Below are positions 1-12,013 of a DNA stretch of 64,000 nt, one piece after another; positions within the stretch are counted from its first letter, which is position 1, and each line of letters begins with the position of its first letter. The notes below the pieces were generated by a model. It did not search any database. It was given only the letters and a program-made list of their open reading frames with translations, and was not told the origin of the DNA. The translations under genes and the position numbers were made by a program. Origin of the DNA: Formicarius rufipectus (lineage: Eukaryota; Chordata; Aves; Passeriformes; Formicariidae); NCBI GenBank assembly GCA_013399695.1, contig VXAU01002072.1:496001-560000 (forward strand), given 5' to 3'.

Positions 1-3000
1 ATGATATTCATCAGTATTGGTTAATTATAAAGTTAGCAGGGAGGTCTGCAGGTGCTGTCTTGGGGTCTGCAGTGTCGTGAGGTGCATTTTTACTGTTCAA
101 CTGTTGAGGGAAGTACACATTGAGGTTTTGCATTTCCTGCTGCTACTTTCCTAGAACATACCTTTTCTGAAAACTTGCATTTTCTTTTATGTCTAAATAT
201 TACCTTATACTTCAGTTAGATAAGAATACTAAATTAACTGTTGCTAAGCATTTCAGCCTAACTGTTCTGGTTCTGTTATTATGCAAACATAAAACTAAAA
301 GCCATTTTCATTTGTCCTCAAACTTTTTTTTTTCCAAATGCTTTCAGCTTTGTAAAAAAGGCAAAACAGCTTGAAGCATCTTAAAAAATTAAGAGGTGTA
401 GGGATGGGTTACTGTTTTTTTTTTTTTAATGGTTTTGCCACAAAATTGAAAAACCTGTCATACAACTGTTGCCATAAGTTGTGGAAGAAGGAATAACTTT
501 AGCATTTGTTAATGTAACTTAAGGAACAGAGAGGAAAATATTTTAAACATTGAAAGAAAACCAATAAGCCTTATCTTTTTTCCCTTTGTCTGCAGTTCAG
601 TCAAGTAGATTATTGGAAATTATGCTGAGATGCTCAGATAGCTAAGGTTTAGCTGGTATAGGATTTAGCAGGAACCTCTCTCATGTTTCTTTCCCTGTCT
701 AGGAGATGCTTACTGTAAACACTCCAAGAGTATGGATGAAATATAGCTTAAACTAGGTGGCCTTTGTAGAGCAACACAAAGAAACTGCACAAAGAAAGGC
801 ATGGCAGGAACAGCCAAGTGCAAGTCAGCTTCTGTGTTTGAAGCTTGCAGATCATATGGTGCATGACCCAATTTACTACCCTTGATCTCAGATTGGCCCC
901 ACTGCCACTAAAAGTCTTTGGCTAAGTCACTATTGTTTTCTTCTGGTTGGAATGTGGGAGGAAAACATTTTAGCACACAATTAGATTGACTCCAGACAGA
1001 TAAACTGGACTTTCAGATGACACTCCTCTTTGCGTTCTTATAATTTTGAAATTGAGTTTTCATAGCATGTTTCTGTTTGGTCTCAGCAAACCCGGCAGAG
1101 CAGAGCTGCAGAGGACACTCTTCTTGCTGTTCTTCTGTTCTCCTCAATGACATCACCCTTTCCTCCCTCTCCCCAGCACAGAATGCTTGTCTTCATTGGT
1201 GCAGTACCTCCGTGTTTATTCCCCTTCCCTATCTCTATGGTTCCCCACCCCCTGACAGACTTTCCTCTCTCCTTAGGTACCAGGGCTCTCTGCTTCATCT
1301 TTGCCCATGATGTTAACCTCTGTCACTAATTTCCAAACCAGTTCCTTCAGGTGCACTTTCCTGCTTGGAGGATGCTCCCTTTAACCACCTACAGAGCTAC
1401 CATGCAGTCCTTTTATGGTCCCTCCCTTCACCTTCCCCCTTTGATAGCAGTAAGAGATTTGGTGGCAGCCAGGTTGCAAATGTTCTGCAGAATAAACATT
1501 CCTCACAGAGGAGGGTTTTGGAGAACATTTATTTTTCACCTGGAGCTGCATGAAGATTGATACTATATTCAGCGGTGATGGCTCCTTTCGGAGTCAGGAA
1601 TATCCTGCCTAGAAATACCAGGGACCAGCTCATTCTCACTGCTTCTAGAGGATGGCAAGGGATCCTTTCTTCTGTCTCCTGAGGTCAGTCAGGCCTTCAC
1701 AGGGCTCCCAGTGCACAGGCATGCTGCGTGGGCATCACATGGGCTCTCTGAAGCAGTCTCACAGACCTCTTGGACGACAACTGTATGTGAATAATGCATC
1801 GCCACAGCGAAGCATACTGATGATCTATTATTCAAATAGCAGCAATACTCAAAAAAGAAAACACCATACTTGGGTTCTGTGTAATCACAGAATAACAATC
1901 AGCCTATGATCACAGGTGGCTGCTCTCCCTGCACCACACATCCTGTAAAGGAATGCCAGATTCATAATAAACTCATTTATTAAGAGCAACCCTTAATTAG
2001 CTCTTAAAAAAAAAGAGAAGGTGTAATATACACTGCTCATTTACCTCTAGGAGAGACTTTTTCTTCCTGCTGCCTCTGTGCCTTTTCAAACTTCAGGCCT
2101 TACTGTTTTCCCTCTGCACTTAGCAGCAATAGAGAGAAAATGCAATGGCATGTTTAATCTGGGCAAGGCAGTTCATTTATTATGATAGGTGACACTGTTC
2201 TTGCAGCTATCTAACAAAGCCAAAATCACACACCTTTTTATATATGACACTAAGCTAAATTGATTAGGGAGCTGTATTTCAGTGAAAACTGCAATGCCAC
2301 GAGGGAAGTAACCTCTGATGGCACAGAGTTGTCCCACAAAAGTGAGTCTCCATTTGTCTGTGTTTAACCTGATGTGAACATGGTGTTTAGACACTTCATG
2401 TAATTATTTCAAATTGCTACATCTATCCAGAGAAATACAGTGCCATGGTTATAGTGCAATTTGTATTCTAGCTGTTGGATAAAGGCTGAGGACTCAGGAC
2501 TTCCAGTCTGATTCTGGCTGTGCCAGTTGCCCTTTCTATAATTTCAGCAAATCTGGCAATATGTATGTTTCATCACTTTAAATGCATGTTGTACACACAA
2601 AAGTAGGCCACTTATGCATACACATCTCTGCAGTCCATCATGAATGTCAGGAAACTCAGTAATTTCCATTTGCTGTGCAAAGACAATGCCTGGGATGATA
2701 AATCTTAACTTACAATCCTGTTGTATGATGGGACACCAGTCACCAAGGAAAAGACAAAAAAATATATTCTCAGCCACAGACAGCAAAAGGGCTTTAACTG
2801 TGTTCTTATATCCAGCAAAAGTATGAAGAATATTGAGTTTATTATGAATTACACAAAAAAAAGAGAGAAGCTCCTAAATGTAATTGCAAGAAAACTAAAT
2901 GGAGAGCAGTTAATGATATAAACTATATGAAACCTTAAAAACAACATATAAATATTCTTTTTGTCTCAGAAGAGACATTTTCTATTTAAAACTATTTAAA

Positions 3001-4733
3001 AATACACCTATTCTGATACTGTAATAATTGTACCACTTTCAAGAAATTAATTCATCCACTTATATCTCTGAATACTGACTTTTCCTCAGCCCTAATAGTG
3101 CTCTTGAATTAACTATCATTAAGCTTTTCAGCCTCGTCACTCTCTTCGTGTTATCATTTAAGCATAAAACTACCCAGCCCTTTCAGCTGACCCTCAACAA
3201 ATGAAGCAGTACTGCAGATAAAGACCTAGAAAGCCACAGTTAAAGCTCTTGTTGACTGTAGCAGTGCCAAAATTTCCTCCAGATGTTTTCTAATACATGC
3301 CTTTGTGAAAATATGAAGGCACTAGGTTACAGGTAGCAAAGTTACACACTGATGACCTCCAGCTGAGATGTCAACCCTTACACAGTGAATTTCAGCCAAT
3401 TGGCAGTAGATTGGCATTCCATGGTTATCTTTTTATCCATAGGTACCTGTAGACAGAAGACCAAAAGCCTGGTCCCCACTGGAAGGGTGTAGACCCATAT
3501 CTGGATGGCAGGTTTGGCAAATAGCAAGAATTGGTGGTGTGCAGCTACAGATTTCTGAGGGCAGTCTTTGGACACCACAGAAAGTGATGTGGAGCTATCT
3601 TTTCCAGTAATTCTGTATTGCAATTTCCCAGTATGACTGTGGCATCCTCAGAAGCCACAATATCATTTAAGAGTCTATGTCTCCCTAGGTTTCACTTCTG
3701 GAAGTCTTGAAACATCTCCAAGCATTGCGCAGTTGCCAGAATTTAGTGCATCAAAGGAATATTGAAGCCGAGATTATTCACATATTTAAAAGTGTCTGAG
3801 CTGTTATCTGCCACTCGTAGGTTGATGCTGATCCTTTAGCAATACCTTTTGGCTGGTGCTGGGTGATGCAGACAGACTTTTGGCAACATATTTGTCCTGT
3901 GTGAGCCTATGAAACATGAAAACCCAGAAAATTTGTATAAAACAAAACCAAATAAAACAAAAAATTGCTAGATTGCCTATCAAAGAGCTTTTTAGAGTTC
4001 TGCAATACCGAGATGCTGTATCTGCGGGATCCCCTGTGCATCCCAGCATGCGTACAGAAGCCAGCCAATATTGTTCCTACAGCCCAATGCTACTGAAGAA
4101 TTTAGAGGTTTTATTCTGGGTCTAGTGGAAGGTAAGCTCCTCAAGTCTCCAATGTTCATAGAGATGTAGCAGCTACTGTAGTAGAGGAGACAAGTTCGCA
4201 AAACACAACCACTGGTGATCACAAAGGGAATCTTTTATGTGGACCTTTTCACTTGGATGGGAAAAGGAAAAAAAAAAAAAAAATCAAGTCCTGCACTTCC
4301 AAATAGTAAACTAAGAGAGGGCTTCATGGAAGAGAGCATTAATCAATATGTTTCATTATTTAAAAATTAATTCTCTTTCTGCTAAATTAAGTAGAATCAT
4401 TAGGTTTAATTCTGTCTACTATAGTAAAATCCATCCTCATTTTTTGACATTCTCCTAACCTGCAATGGGAACCATTCCATGAGGCAAATAGTTGGTTTTA
4501 AAAAAGTAAACATAAATACTTTTGTTATGACTATTTCATATAGAAACTCAGTGCCTCCCAAAAAGTAACACTGAGTTATGATCCATGATACATTTGACGA
4601 ACATGATGATATATTCATGCTAATGGTTTGCATCCACGGACTAAATTACAGAGGCATGTTGATTTTGGAGACATTTTCCTCTTTATTACAGCTTAGTTGG
4701 TTCCTTTTTTTCTATTCTTAAAAGAGGAAAAAA
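1..4733. other. Non-coding unique sequence, left end
   Basis: No supported gene is present. The sequence is AT-rich with short homopolymers (13 T at 415-427, 16 A at 4268-4283). Open frames are all at or below about 85 codons and overlap on both strands, as expected by chance. At 1077-1330 a more pyrimidine-rich stretch contains two splice-acceptor-like sites (CCTCTCCCCAG near 1182 and CTCTCTCCTTAG near 1276), but the sequence after them shows no convincing coding pattern, so I do not call an exon. No CR1 or LTR sequence was recognised here. Confidence 0.6.
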
Positions 4734-4756
4734 TTTTTTTTTTTTTTTTTTTTTTT
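4734..4756. repeat. Poly-T run at gap edge
   Basis: An uninterrupted T homopolymer runs directly into the assembly gap. It may be the reason the assembly broke here. It could also be the poly-A tail of a minus-strand retrocopy hidden in the gap, but this cannot be decided from the visible sequence. Confidence 0.85.
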
Positions 4757-5501
4757 NNNNNNNNNNNNNNNNNNNNNNNNNNNNNNNNNNNNNNNNNNNN
4801 NNNNNNNNNNNNNNNNNNNNNNNNNNNNNNNNNNNNNNNNNNNNNNNNNNNNNNNNNNNNNNNNNNNNNNNNNNNNNNNNNNNNNNNNNNNNNNNNNNNN
4901 NNNNNNNNNNNNNNNNNNNNNNNNNNNNNNNNNNNNNNNNNNNNNNNNNNNNNNNNNNNNNNNNNNNNNNNNNNNNNNNNNNNNNNNNNNNNNNNNNNNN
5001 NNNNNNNNNNNNNNNNNNNNNNNNNNNNNNNNNNNNNNNNNNNNNNNNNNNNNNNNNNNNNNNNNNNNNNNNNNNNNNNNNNNNNNNNNNNNNNNNNNNN
5101 NNNNNNNNNNNNNNNNNNNNNNNNNNNNNNNNNNNNNNNNNNNNNNNNNNNNNNNNNNNNNNNNNNNNNNNNNNNNNNNNNNNNNNNNNNNNNNNNNNNN
5201 NNNNNNNNNNNNNNNNNNNNNNNNNNNNNNNNNNNNNNNNNNNNNNNNNNNNNNNNNNNNNNNNNNNNNNNNNNNNNNNNNNNNNNNNNNNNNNNNNNNN
5301 NNNNNNNNNNNNNNNNNNNNNNNNNNNNNNNNNNNNNNNNNNNNNNNNNNNNNNNNNNNNNNNNNNNNNNNNNNNNNNNNNNNNNNNNNNNNNNNNNNNN
5401 NNNNNNNNNNNNNNNNNNNNNNNNNNNNNNNNNNNNNNNNNNNNNNNNNNNNNNNNNNNNNNNNNNNNNNNNNNNNNNNNNNNNNNNNNNNNNNNNNNNN
5501 N
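4757..5501. other. Assembly gap (745 N)
   Basis: All bases are N. The left edge is a poly-T run and the right edge is followed within about 20 bases by A-rich sequence (5521-5541). An open frame read across the Ns is an artefact. Any gene or repeat in this interval is invisible. Confidence 0.99.
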
Positions 5502-5658
5502 AACAGACTTCAGCTCAAATAAAAAAAAAAAATAAAAAAAAGATGAGAAGGGCTCAAGTAGGGGAGTGATTGCAGTGAGAACTCTAATCCTGGCAAATCA
5601 GATATGTTTGTGCAGATCATCCTTTTAACAGCCCAGGGAAGTGGAAGGTGGTGTTAGG

Positions 5659-5710
5659 CCCTTCCCTTTCTCTTCCCTTTCCCCATTTCTCCTTCCCCGT
5701 CCTTGCCCTT
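5659..5710 (+). repeat. Polypyrimidine tract
   Basis: About 50 bases made almost entirely of C and T with repeated CCCTTCC and TTTCTC words. Such tracts are simple-sequence DNA and can adopt triplex structures. No downstream exon is visible, so it is not called as a splice signal. Confidence 0.6.
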
Positions 5711-7916
5711 GAATTTCAACATTTGAAAAACAAAAAGAAGTCTTTTCTGGTGGTCCTGTGAGTCATAGTTATGAGAATGCATCAAAGCTCTTGCTTGTGT
5801 GCATATCTCCCACTGCATAAATTAGGTCTAGTATCCATAGTAGGACAGTACCCAAGCATTTTGGCATTTTCAAAGCACAGAGGATCACAGGACCACTCTG
5901 AGGCAGAAGGTGCTTAGCAGGAAAGTGAAAGCCAAGTGCCACAGAGTTTTTTTTCCTATGCTAACAGTGATCCAGACCCTTTCCATCAGACTTCAGCTTC
6001 CCACTCTTGTTTCCCATCACCTCCTCAGCTGTGCCTCCCCACCTGCTTTTAGAGCCACATATAAAATTATACCAGCCAACTGACCCATAACAAGAGTAAG
6101 TCTGCATGAAAAGAGGGAAGGCTTTGTTTTCCACCTTGAGCAGTTCCCTGGTAGGACTCATTGCTCAGTCCCACAAACACTGGTGGCACTCTGTCATCAG
6201 GGCATGTCAAGGAAGGAGAGCCTGACACTGACATTGTGGCTGAGCAATGTGAAGGAGGAATAAAACCCTATGTTTGATATCCAAATTTCTGACTGCGCTG
6301 AGACTCTCCTGGCTGGAAGCGAGATAGCCTTACTTTGGCTCATTGAGAGTCTGGTGAACATCTGTGCACTGCAGCCTGCTGTGGTTTAATGAGGTATTTT
6401 ACACACTTCCCTCTAGTTAATGCAGATTAATTCTCTGAGGATGGATCTATACATGAAATTATTTTGAAAAGGCAGCCCCTGAGCACTCCTGAGTGTGCAG
6501 TGCTGCTCCTGAAGATGCCCCAAAGGCCTGCAGCAGGGCAAGGGCTCCCCCCAGCCTCTCTCCCTGCCCCACGATGTCCCTCCTTCTCCGGCCACGGGCA
6601 CAATGCATGCAGAAGTCAGGAGGGCAATGCCAGGGGATTTCTGGGGATTGGGATTTATAGCCCCTCAGTTTGTTCTTCTCCCTTTTTTGCACAGCCAAAA
6701 GACAATTTTCTGACCCAGGAAAAATGTGGCCCTGCAATTCAACACGGAAGAAATTACATCGTTGTAACTTTGTCAATACCAACTTAATTCACCATAATTA
6801 GTGCATTCAGTGTGAATCCCAGGGGAAGCAATAATGATTTCCAGTTTATTCAAAAAGGTTGCTATTTTGCCTGACCAAAAAAATTATAACCTAAAAATAT
6901 CTGAAAATATCTGATGTATTTCTCATTACTTTAGTGACTGTAATGATATGTTTGGAAGAATCACCAATTTTCTTGTCTACTGCTTTTGACACAACAACAA
7001 TTAGTCATAAGCAATGTTAAAAAAGAGTTACATTAGTTAAGGAGTGGCGAGAAAGACACAGAAATGATACAATGTTACAGAAACATTTGCATCATTGCTT
7101 CTGGATTATTATTTGGTTACATTAGTCTAACTCAGATTGTAAAATCAGGTATTTAGAAAACATACTTTGTAAAAATTCAAACATGTTGATAGTAAAGAGG
7201 CAAAAGGATTGTAGCTCAGCAGAATAGTTCTCATAGAAGAAAAAGATACATCCGTAGCATCCAGGTATCACATCATATAGTGAAAAAAACAATGCAGTTG
7301 ACAGGAAACCACAGCCTTAGGATAGTAGCGTTTGCTTCATTAGAGAGATAGAATGTAATCAGATCATATTATCTGTGTCTTGTTACTAAGTTTGGCTCCT
7401 GTATCACTAGTTATTCAAGTAAACATACGGAAAAACACATTTGTAAATGTTCTCCTTTATCATTTACTTTATCAGTCTTTGTTGGCATGCTTGTTAGTCA
7501 TTTCTTTTATTCATCTATTTGATAGACAAAAAATATCTATTCCGAAAATGGTCATTATTAATATTTCAGAAATTTTAAATCCCTTCCCTACAATAACTTT
7601 ACTGTATCAGTTTCGGCCTTTACCTTTCTTTACTCTTTCCAAGAACGTTCCACTCCAGACATTGCACTTTCAACTATACTCTTTGCACATGGTATCTTTC
7701 CCTTGCTTTCCAGTGCTGAGCACTTCATGTGTATCTGTCTTCATACATAATGCATGGGGGAAGAATCTATAATCTGTCAGTCCTTTTCTGGAGGGTAGTT
7801 TCCTTCTCCCAGCACCAACAGGTGAGTCATTGACGCACATCACCCTTGTCATACAGACTGATTCTCTCAAAGTGAGGTGCTGCATCTTTCTCTGCTTTTC
7901 CTAGCACCACATGCTC

Positions 7917-7965
7917 AATATATAATTATATTTATAATTATATATTATAAATATATATATTAATT
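7917..7965. repeat. AT-rich palindromic tract
   Basis: About 48 bases composed almost only of A and T with nested TATAAT/ATTATA palindromes. It is low-complexity sequence that could extrude a hairpin. No function is inferred. Confidence 0.8.
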
Positions 7966-10900
7966 TGCCTGTTATTTATTATGCCTGTTAAACATAAATT
8001 TAATGTGGTTTGGAAGTCTAGATTCCCAAGACTGCCATCTATACTCTTAACCCAGGAGGGATGGTGGCTGATCTCTGGGGCTCTGTGAAGGTCCAAGACA
8101 AAGGTTTTGTTGGGACTTAGAGCCTTCTCATGTAATGATAGGAGACGGCTTAGGCTACTTATGCTGTCTCTCCCTCTGTGAGAGAAATTCCAAGTCTGGC
8201 CACGTGGGTAGAAGACACATGGTCACAGGCCCAGTGCATCCAGCTCTCATTAGAAATAAGGTTGGTTTTTGTAGAAGTCAAAAGGAAATTTGCTTCTTGC
8301 TCAGTGCAAAACCAGGTTCTACCACAGCATGAGGCTATTTCTCCATTTGATTCCTTATCTTTCAGTTAGATATTTTCCACCCCCACTTGGTAATTTCTTA
8401 CTATTTCTGGTAGACTGGGAAATCTTGTTCTAGTAATTTTTATATTGTGAACACCGAAGCAGTTGGTTTTGTTTCATTACTGCTCACCTTGCAAAGATTG
8501 GGGTTTTGCTGTGCTCTTTGCCTTCCAGCTTCCAATTACACAAAAAGATACACTTTTAAAATGTAGAATAACTTGCATTACTTTCACTTTTCTAAACCCT
8601 ACTGCTTAAAGGAGTGATTTAAACAGCACCTACTGCTTCAGCTAGACAACTTGGTCTTATTATTTTCTACAGATAATGGGAATCATCTGTTATTAATGAA
8701 GCTGAATTTATTCACCTCATTTTCCTTATTGAGTTCCCTTAGCAACAGACCCTAAACAACAAGTGAATGAGAATGGAAATGTTTTTTAAAGGACAAGCTC
8801 TCCAAGACAGAGGCTATGCAAATGCTACCACAGTAAAACAAGCCCTCCTTGAAGCTTCTCATTTACAAATGTCCTTATGAGAGTATCTTGCTTCTGATGC
8901 AGGGACCTAATGAGTCCCACCAGGGCTGATGGCCAGAGGTACTGCAGCTTCACCCACTGACTCTCCCTCTGCACACAGGGACCATTTCTCTGAGCACCCT
9001 TGGGCAGAGAGTTGGCTTTAAACAGCACCTACATTGGGAAAACTCCCTAAAATTGAGAACTATTTGCACATAACTCTGAGTGAGGGTTTGAAATACTTTA
9101 CAACGCAAGTGTCATACCCAGCCACTGGTGAAGAGGTGGGCTGTTCAAAATTCATTTCATTTTACTTGCAGAATTACTGGCTTCTCATACAGATCAGCTA
9201 CATCTCATTATAGATCATGAAATGAACATTTATGAAAGTTTTCAAGCCTCCTGCACCCCTCCTTCAGCCTATAAAGACCTTCAAAGTTAAAACAAAAACA
9301 AGTCTCTATCTTAAGAAAATACTGTGAAAAAGGAGCCTTACCATCCAAAAGGAACTTTCACCTATCATCTATTCTATGCTGGCATTCCCATGCAAAAATC
9401 TCTATCTGCACACTTTCTAAGGCATCTTCCCTCTGGATAACTTCTGAAAGTCTTTAAATGAAGATTCATCTGTACCAGGAACCCAGGAGAATTTCTCACT
9501 TTGAGTCCCTTATTTTCAATGTGGTCCCTACTGGAAAGCCACATTGTTGGGATATTCTGTAATAATATCACTGACCATGAAATATTTGGTTTAAGAAATT
9601 CAATAAGAAAATCTTACATTTATTAAGTTCATGATCAGTTCAGACTGTTTCACACATGAAGTGATGCACTTATCCTCAAATCTGGATTGTACATCAGGAG
9701 AGATAGAAGTGTTTGAGGGAGAGCTCTCTGCTGGCACTAGCTGAATTTAAAAAACAGTTTGCAAACCATTTGTCAGATTCTAAGTTCCTCATGGCCAGAG
9801 ATAAACCTCTCATCAAAGACAGAAGAGTGATTTCTGTGTCTCCAGATTACACATCCATAAGATGCCACTGCTGCAGATACTAATGTTAATTTGCACTAAT
9901 TTGGAAAATCAGGTCAGCTGTGTAAATCCTTCACAATCAATGCATCCAGAGTCACCAGCCATGCTTGAGAAACCCAGTAGGCTTCAAAAGGCAGTAGTAA
10001 AATGAGCAGTCCTTCCAAAGGATGGAGGTGGCTTGGTAGATGAAGTAAAGCTGCCCCATTTCCTCATTTTTCAGAGTATATTAGGCTAGTTGTGCAGTTT
10101 TACACTGGCTGTACCCTCTCCTGATCTTGTGAGCAGCACAGCAGACCTCAGGGGCACAGATGGTGAGTGACAGGAGGTGAAGTGGTACATGGTTCAGCTG
10201 TCTCTGCCCCTCCCCTGTTGCTGCAGTCATGCTGCCCACATCTTAGCTGTAAATGAGGAAACTTGACCGTTGCCATAAATTACACTGCCAACTCTGGGGG
10301 CTGTTCCAGCAGTGTTAAGGCACTGTCACCTTGGAGTGAACACTGAAATGGCAGCCCGCAGGCTGTGGGGCTGTGCAGAGGCACATGCAGTAGCTGTGTG
10401 TCCCCTGGGGGCTTTCTGGTGCTGTACAAATCTTCAGAGAGGCAGATGAACCATGTTAAAGGTTGATTTGCATGTCAGTCACTCATATCACTACTTCAGA
10501 ACTAATGATCTGGTTCTTTGAACATATCAGTTGCTACTGAATACCGAAAATAATAAACAGAAGTTGTATGCACACCAAGTATCTAATGCCCATAAAGCTA
10601 TCACATAGCATAAGAGGTATTTGCAAGGAAGAAGATACACCTATTTGAAGCTATTGGCAACAGCTAAACTCCAGCCTGACTTCCTTAAAATTAGCCCCAA
10701 GCAGCTCCACACATCTCATGTCACATGTGAAAATTTCATTGCCTAAAATGGTTCATAAATCACAAGGCAGTGTAAGAGCATGCCAAGCAAACAACCATTA
10801 ATTGAATATTAGAAGAAATAACCCTTTTAACCAGCAAGTTTACAGGGGTTACCATAACCAGAAGGCAAGAAAATAAATTTTTTGCTGTCCTTGAAACTAT

Positions 10901-11436
10901 TTGCTTTCATCTGTCATGCTTTCAGAAACCTGAGTTTCTTCACAGTGTAGCATTTCATTCTCTTTAAACAGTTGGAAGGTTCTTGTTCAGTTTGTTAATG
11001 CATAAGGTACAGAACCAGTGACAGCTGCATCTGATGAAAGGCCATGGCATAAGAAGGTATATGCTATAAAGAGCATATTTCATTTTTTGTGGTACTTCAA
11101 GCCTTTCATTATTGAGCCTCAAGATAATTGTATCTGTTGAGGTTGCTGTACCAAGGATGCATTGAGGATTATGTCATGTGCAGGTTAGATGTCTCTCTAG
11201 GAAAATAAGTGTTGTTTCTGAAAGAGGAAAAGCAATAGATTGCCCACTCTGTGTATGTATGCATATGTATGTCTGTATATCGTGTTGTTACAGTTTTAGA
11301 ATCTCACTGAATTTTTCTTTCCCCTACCACTGAACGAGGAGCTAATGGTCCCTATCTTTCTCCACTGCTAAATAAGAAAGGGGCAAATGATAAGTGAAGT
11401 TGTGTCATCTAGCAACTGTAATCACTGGTTGGGTGT

Positions 11437-11949
11437 GGTGAGGGAGGAGGGCACTGGGTTTTAGGCTTGCTGGGGTTGGGGCAGGGAAGGACTGCTGGGG
11501 GGGGAGAGATGCTGCTTGGAGAAACCTCTGCCCTGCGAGTTTGGTCTCCTTCCCTTCTCCCATTTCCAGGGAAGCGTGAGAGAGAGCGCGTGAGAGAGCG
11601 CCTTGCTAGCCGAGGCTTTTGCAGCAGGCTTCCTAAGGGTGCCAACAGCTGTCGGCCTGGGCACAAGGAGCCCCTGCAGCATTGGTGGCAGCCTCCAGCT
11701 CAGAGTACCATCCCTCCTACAGCCAAGGACTAAGAGAGAGTTTTTGCCCATGGAAAAGGATCCCAGCCCTTCCCCTCTTTACGCAGCACCTCCCATCGAC
11801 TCCACACCGACCTTCTCAGAGACACACACCAAACCCTCTCCACCCACCCCCGGGGGGGCCCAGCACCGGCAGAGGAACAACATCACCACCTGCTGTCCAT
11901 AAATATTGTTGCACCCAAGGGGAGCAGAGACTGCAGCATGTTCAGGGGT
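11437..11949 (+). promoter_or_regulatory. GC/CpG-rich block, possible small CpG island or exon region
   Basis: This block contrasts with its AT-rich flanks. Roughly a dozen CpGs fall between 11536 and 11870, including GAGCGCGTGAGAGAGCGCC, GCCGAGGC, GTCGGCC, a CCCCCGGGGG run and CACCGGCAG. A good splice-acceptor-like site (pyrimidine tract ending TTTCCAG) lies at 11568-11569. The combination of CpGs, purine-rich GAGAGAG sequence and an ATG-initiated frame at 11750 resembles a first exon or promoter-proximal region of a vertebrate gene, or an alternative promoter inside an intron. I cannot name a gene. The alternative is an isolated GC-rich old repeat or chance composition. Confidence 0.35.
11750..11902 (+). 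CDS. Candidate 50-codon coding frame, unidentified
   Basis: The frame starts at an ATG with G at +4 but C at -3 and ends at TAA. The product would be 50 residues, rich in Pro, Ser and Thr (starting MEKDPSPSPLYAAPP) and ending in a polar NNITTCCP tail. It has no signal peptide, membrane segment or recognisable domain. The third codon position is G or C in 34 of 50 codons, which is coding-like compared with the AT-rich surroundings but is partly explained by local GC content. The frame is open further upstream to an ATG at 11603. A second frame (11570-11733), opening after the acceptor-like TTTCCAG, is Arg/Glu-rich because of GAGA repeats and also reaches a stop. No good donor follows. It could be a small terminal exon, an upstream ORF in a 5' leader, or chance. 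Confidence 0.25.
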   Translation: MEKDPSPSPLYAAPPIDSTPTFSETHTKPSPPTPGGAQHRQRNNITTCCP

Positions 11950-12000
11950 GGGTCACCTACAAAATTGATCGTTCAGTACTGGTTGCTTTGTTTCTCTTGA

Positions 12001-12013
12001 ATATATATATATA
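12001..12013. repeat. AT microsatellite
   Basis: Short run of alternating A and T (about six units). Simple-sequence repeat with no inferred function. Confidence 0.8.

Larger units (their letters stand above)
5502..11436. other. Non-coding unique sequence
   Basis: No supported gene. It holds a pyrimidine tract at 5659-5710, an AT-rich palindromic tract at 7917-7965 and otherwise mixed AT-rich sequence. The longest frames (107 codons near 6460-6787 on both strands, 130 codons at 7380-7772) show no recognisable domain; the latter is simply a T-rich stretch giving a hydrophobic translation. The part around 6780-6960 is AT-rich with homeodomain-type TAATTA-like words, but I have no evidence that it is conserved. 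Confidence 0.6.

Noticed and set aside
1077..1330. Pyrimidine-rich tracts with AG, considered as exon acceptors
   Set aside because: No downstream frame with coding character or donor could be supported.
4697..5569. 290-codon open frame
   Set aside because: It is open only because the assembly-gap Ns were translated as X. The real flanks code for a few residues of homopolymer.
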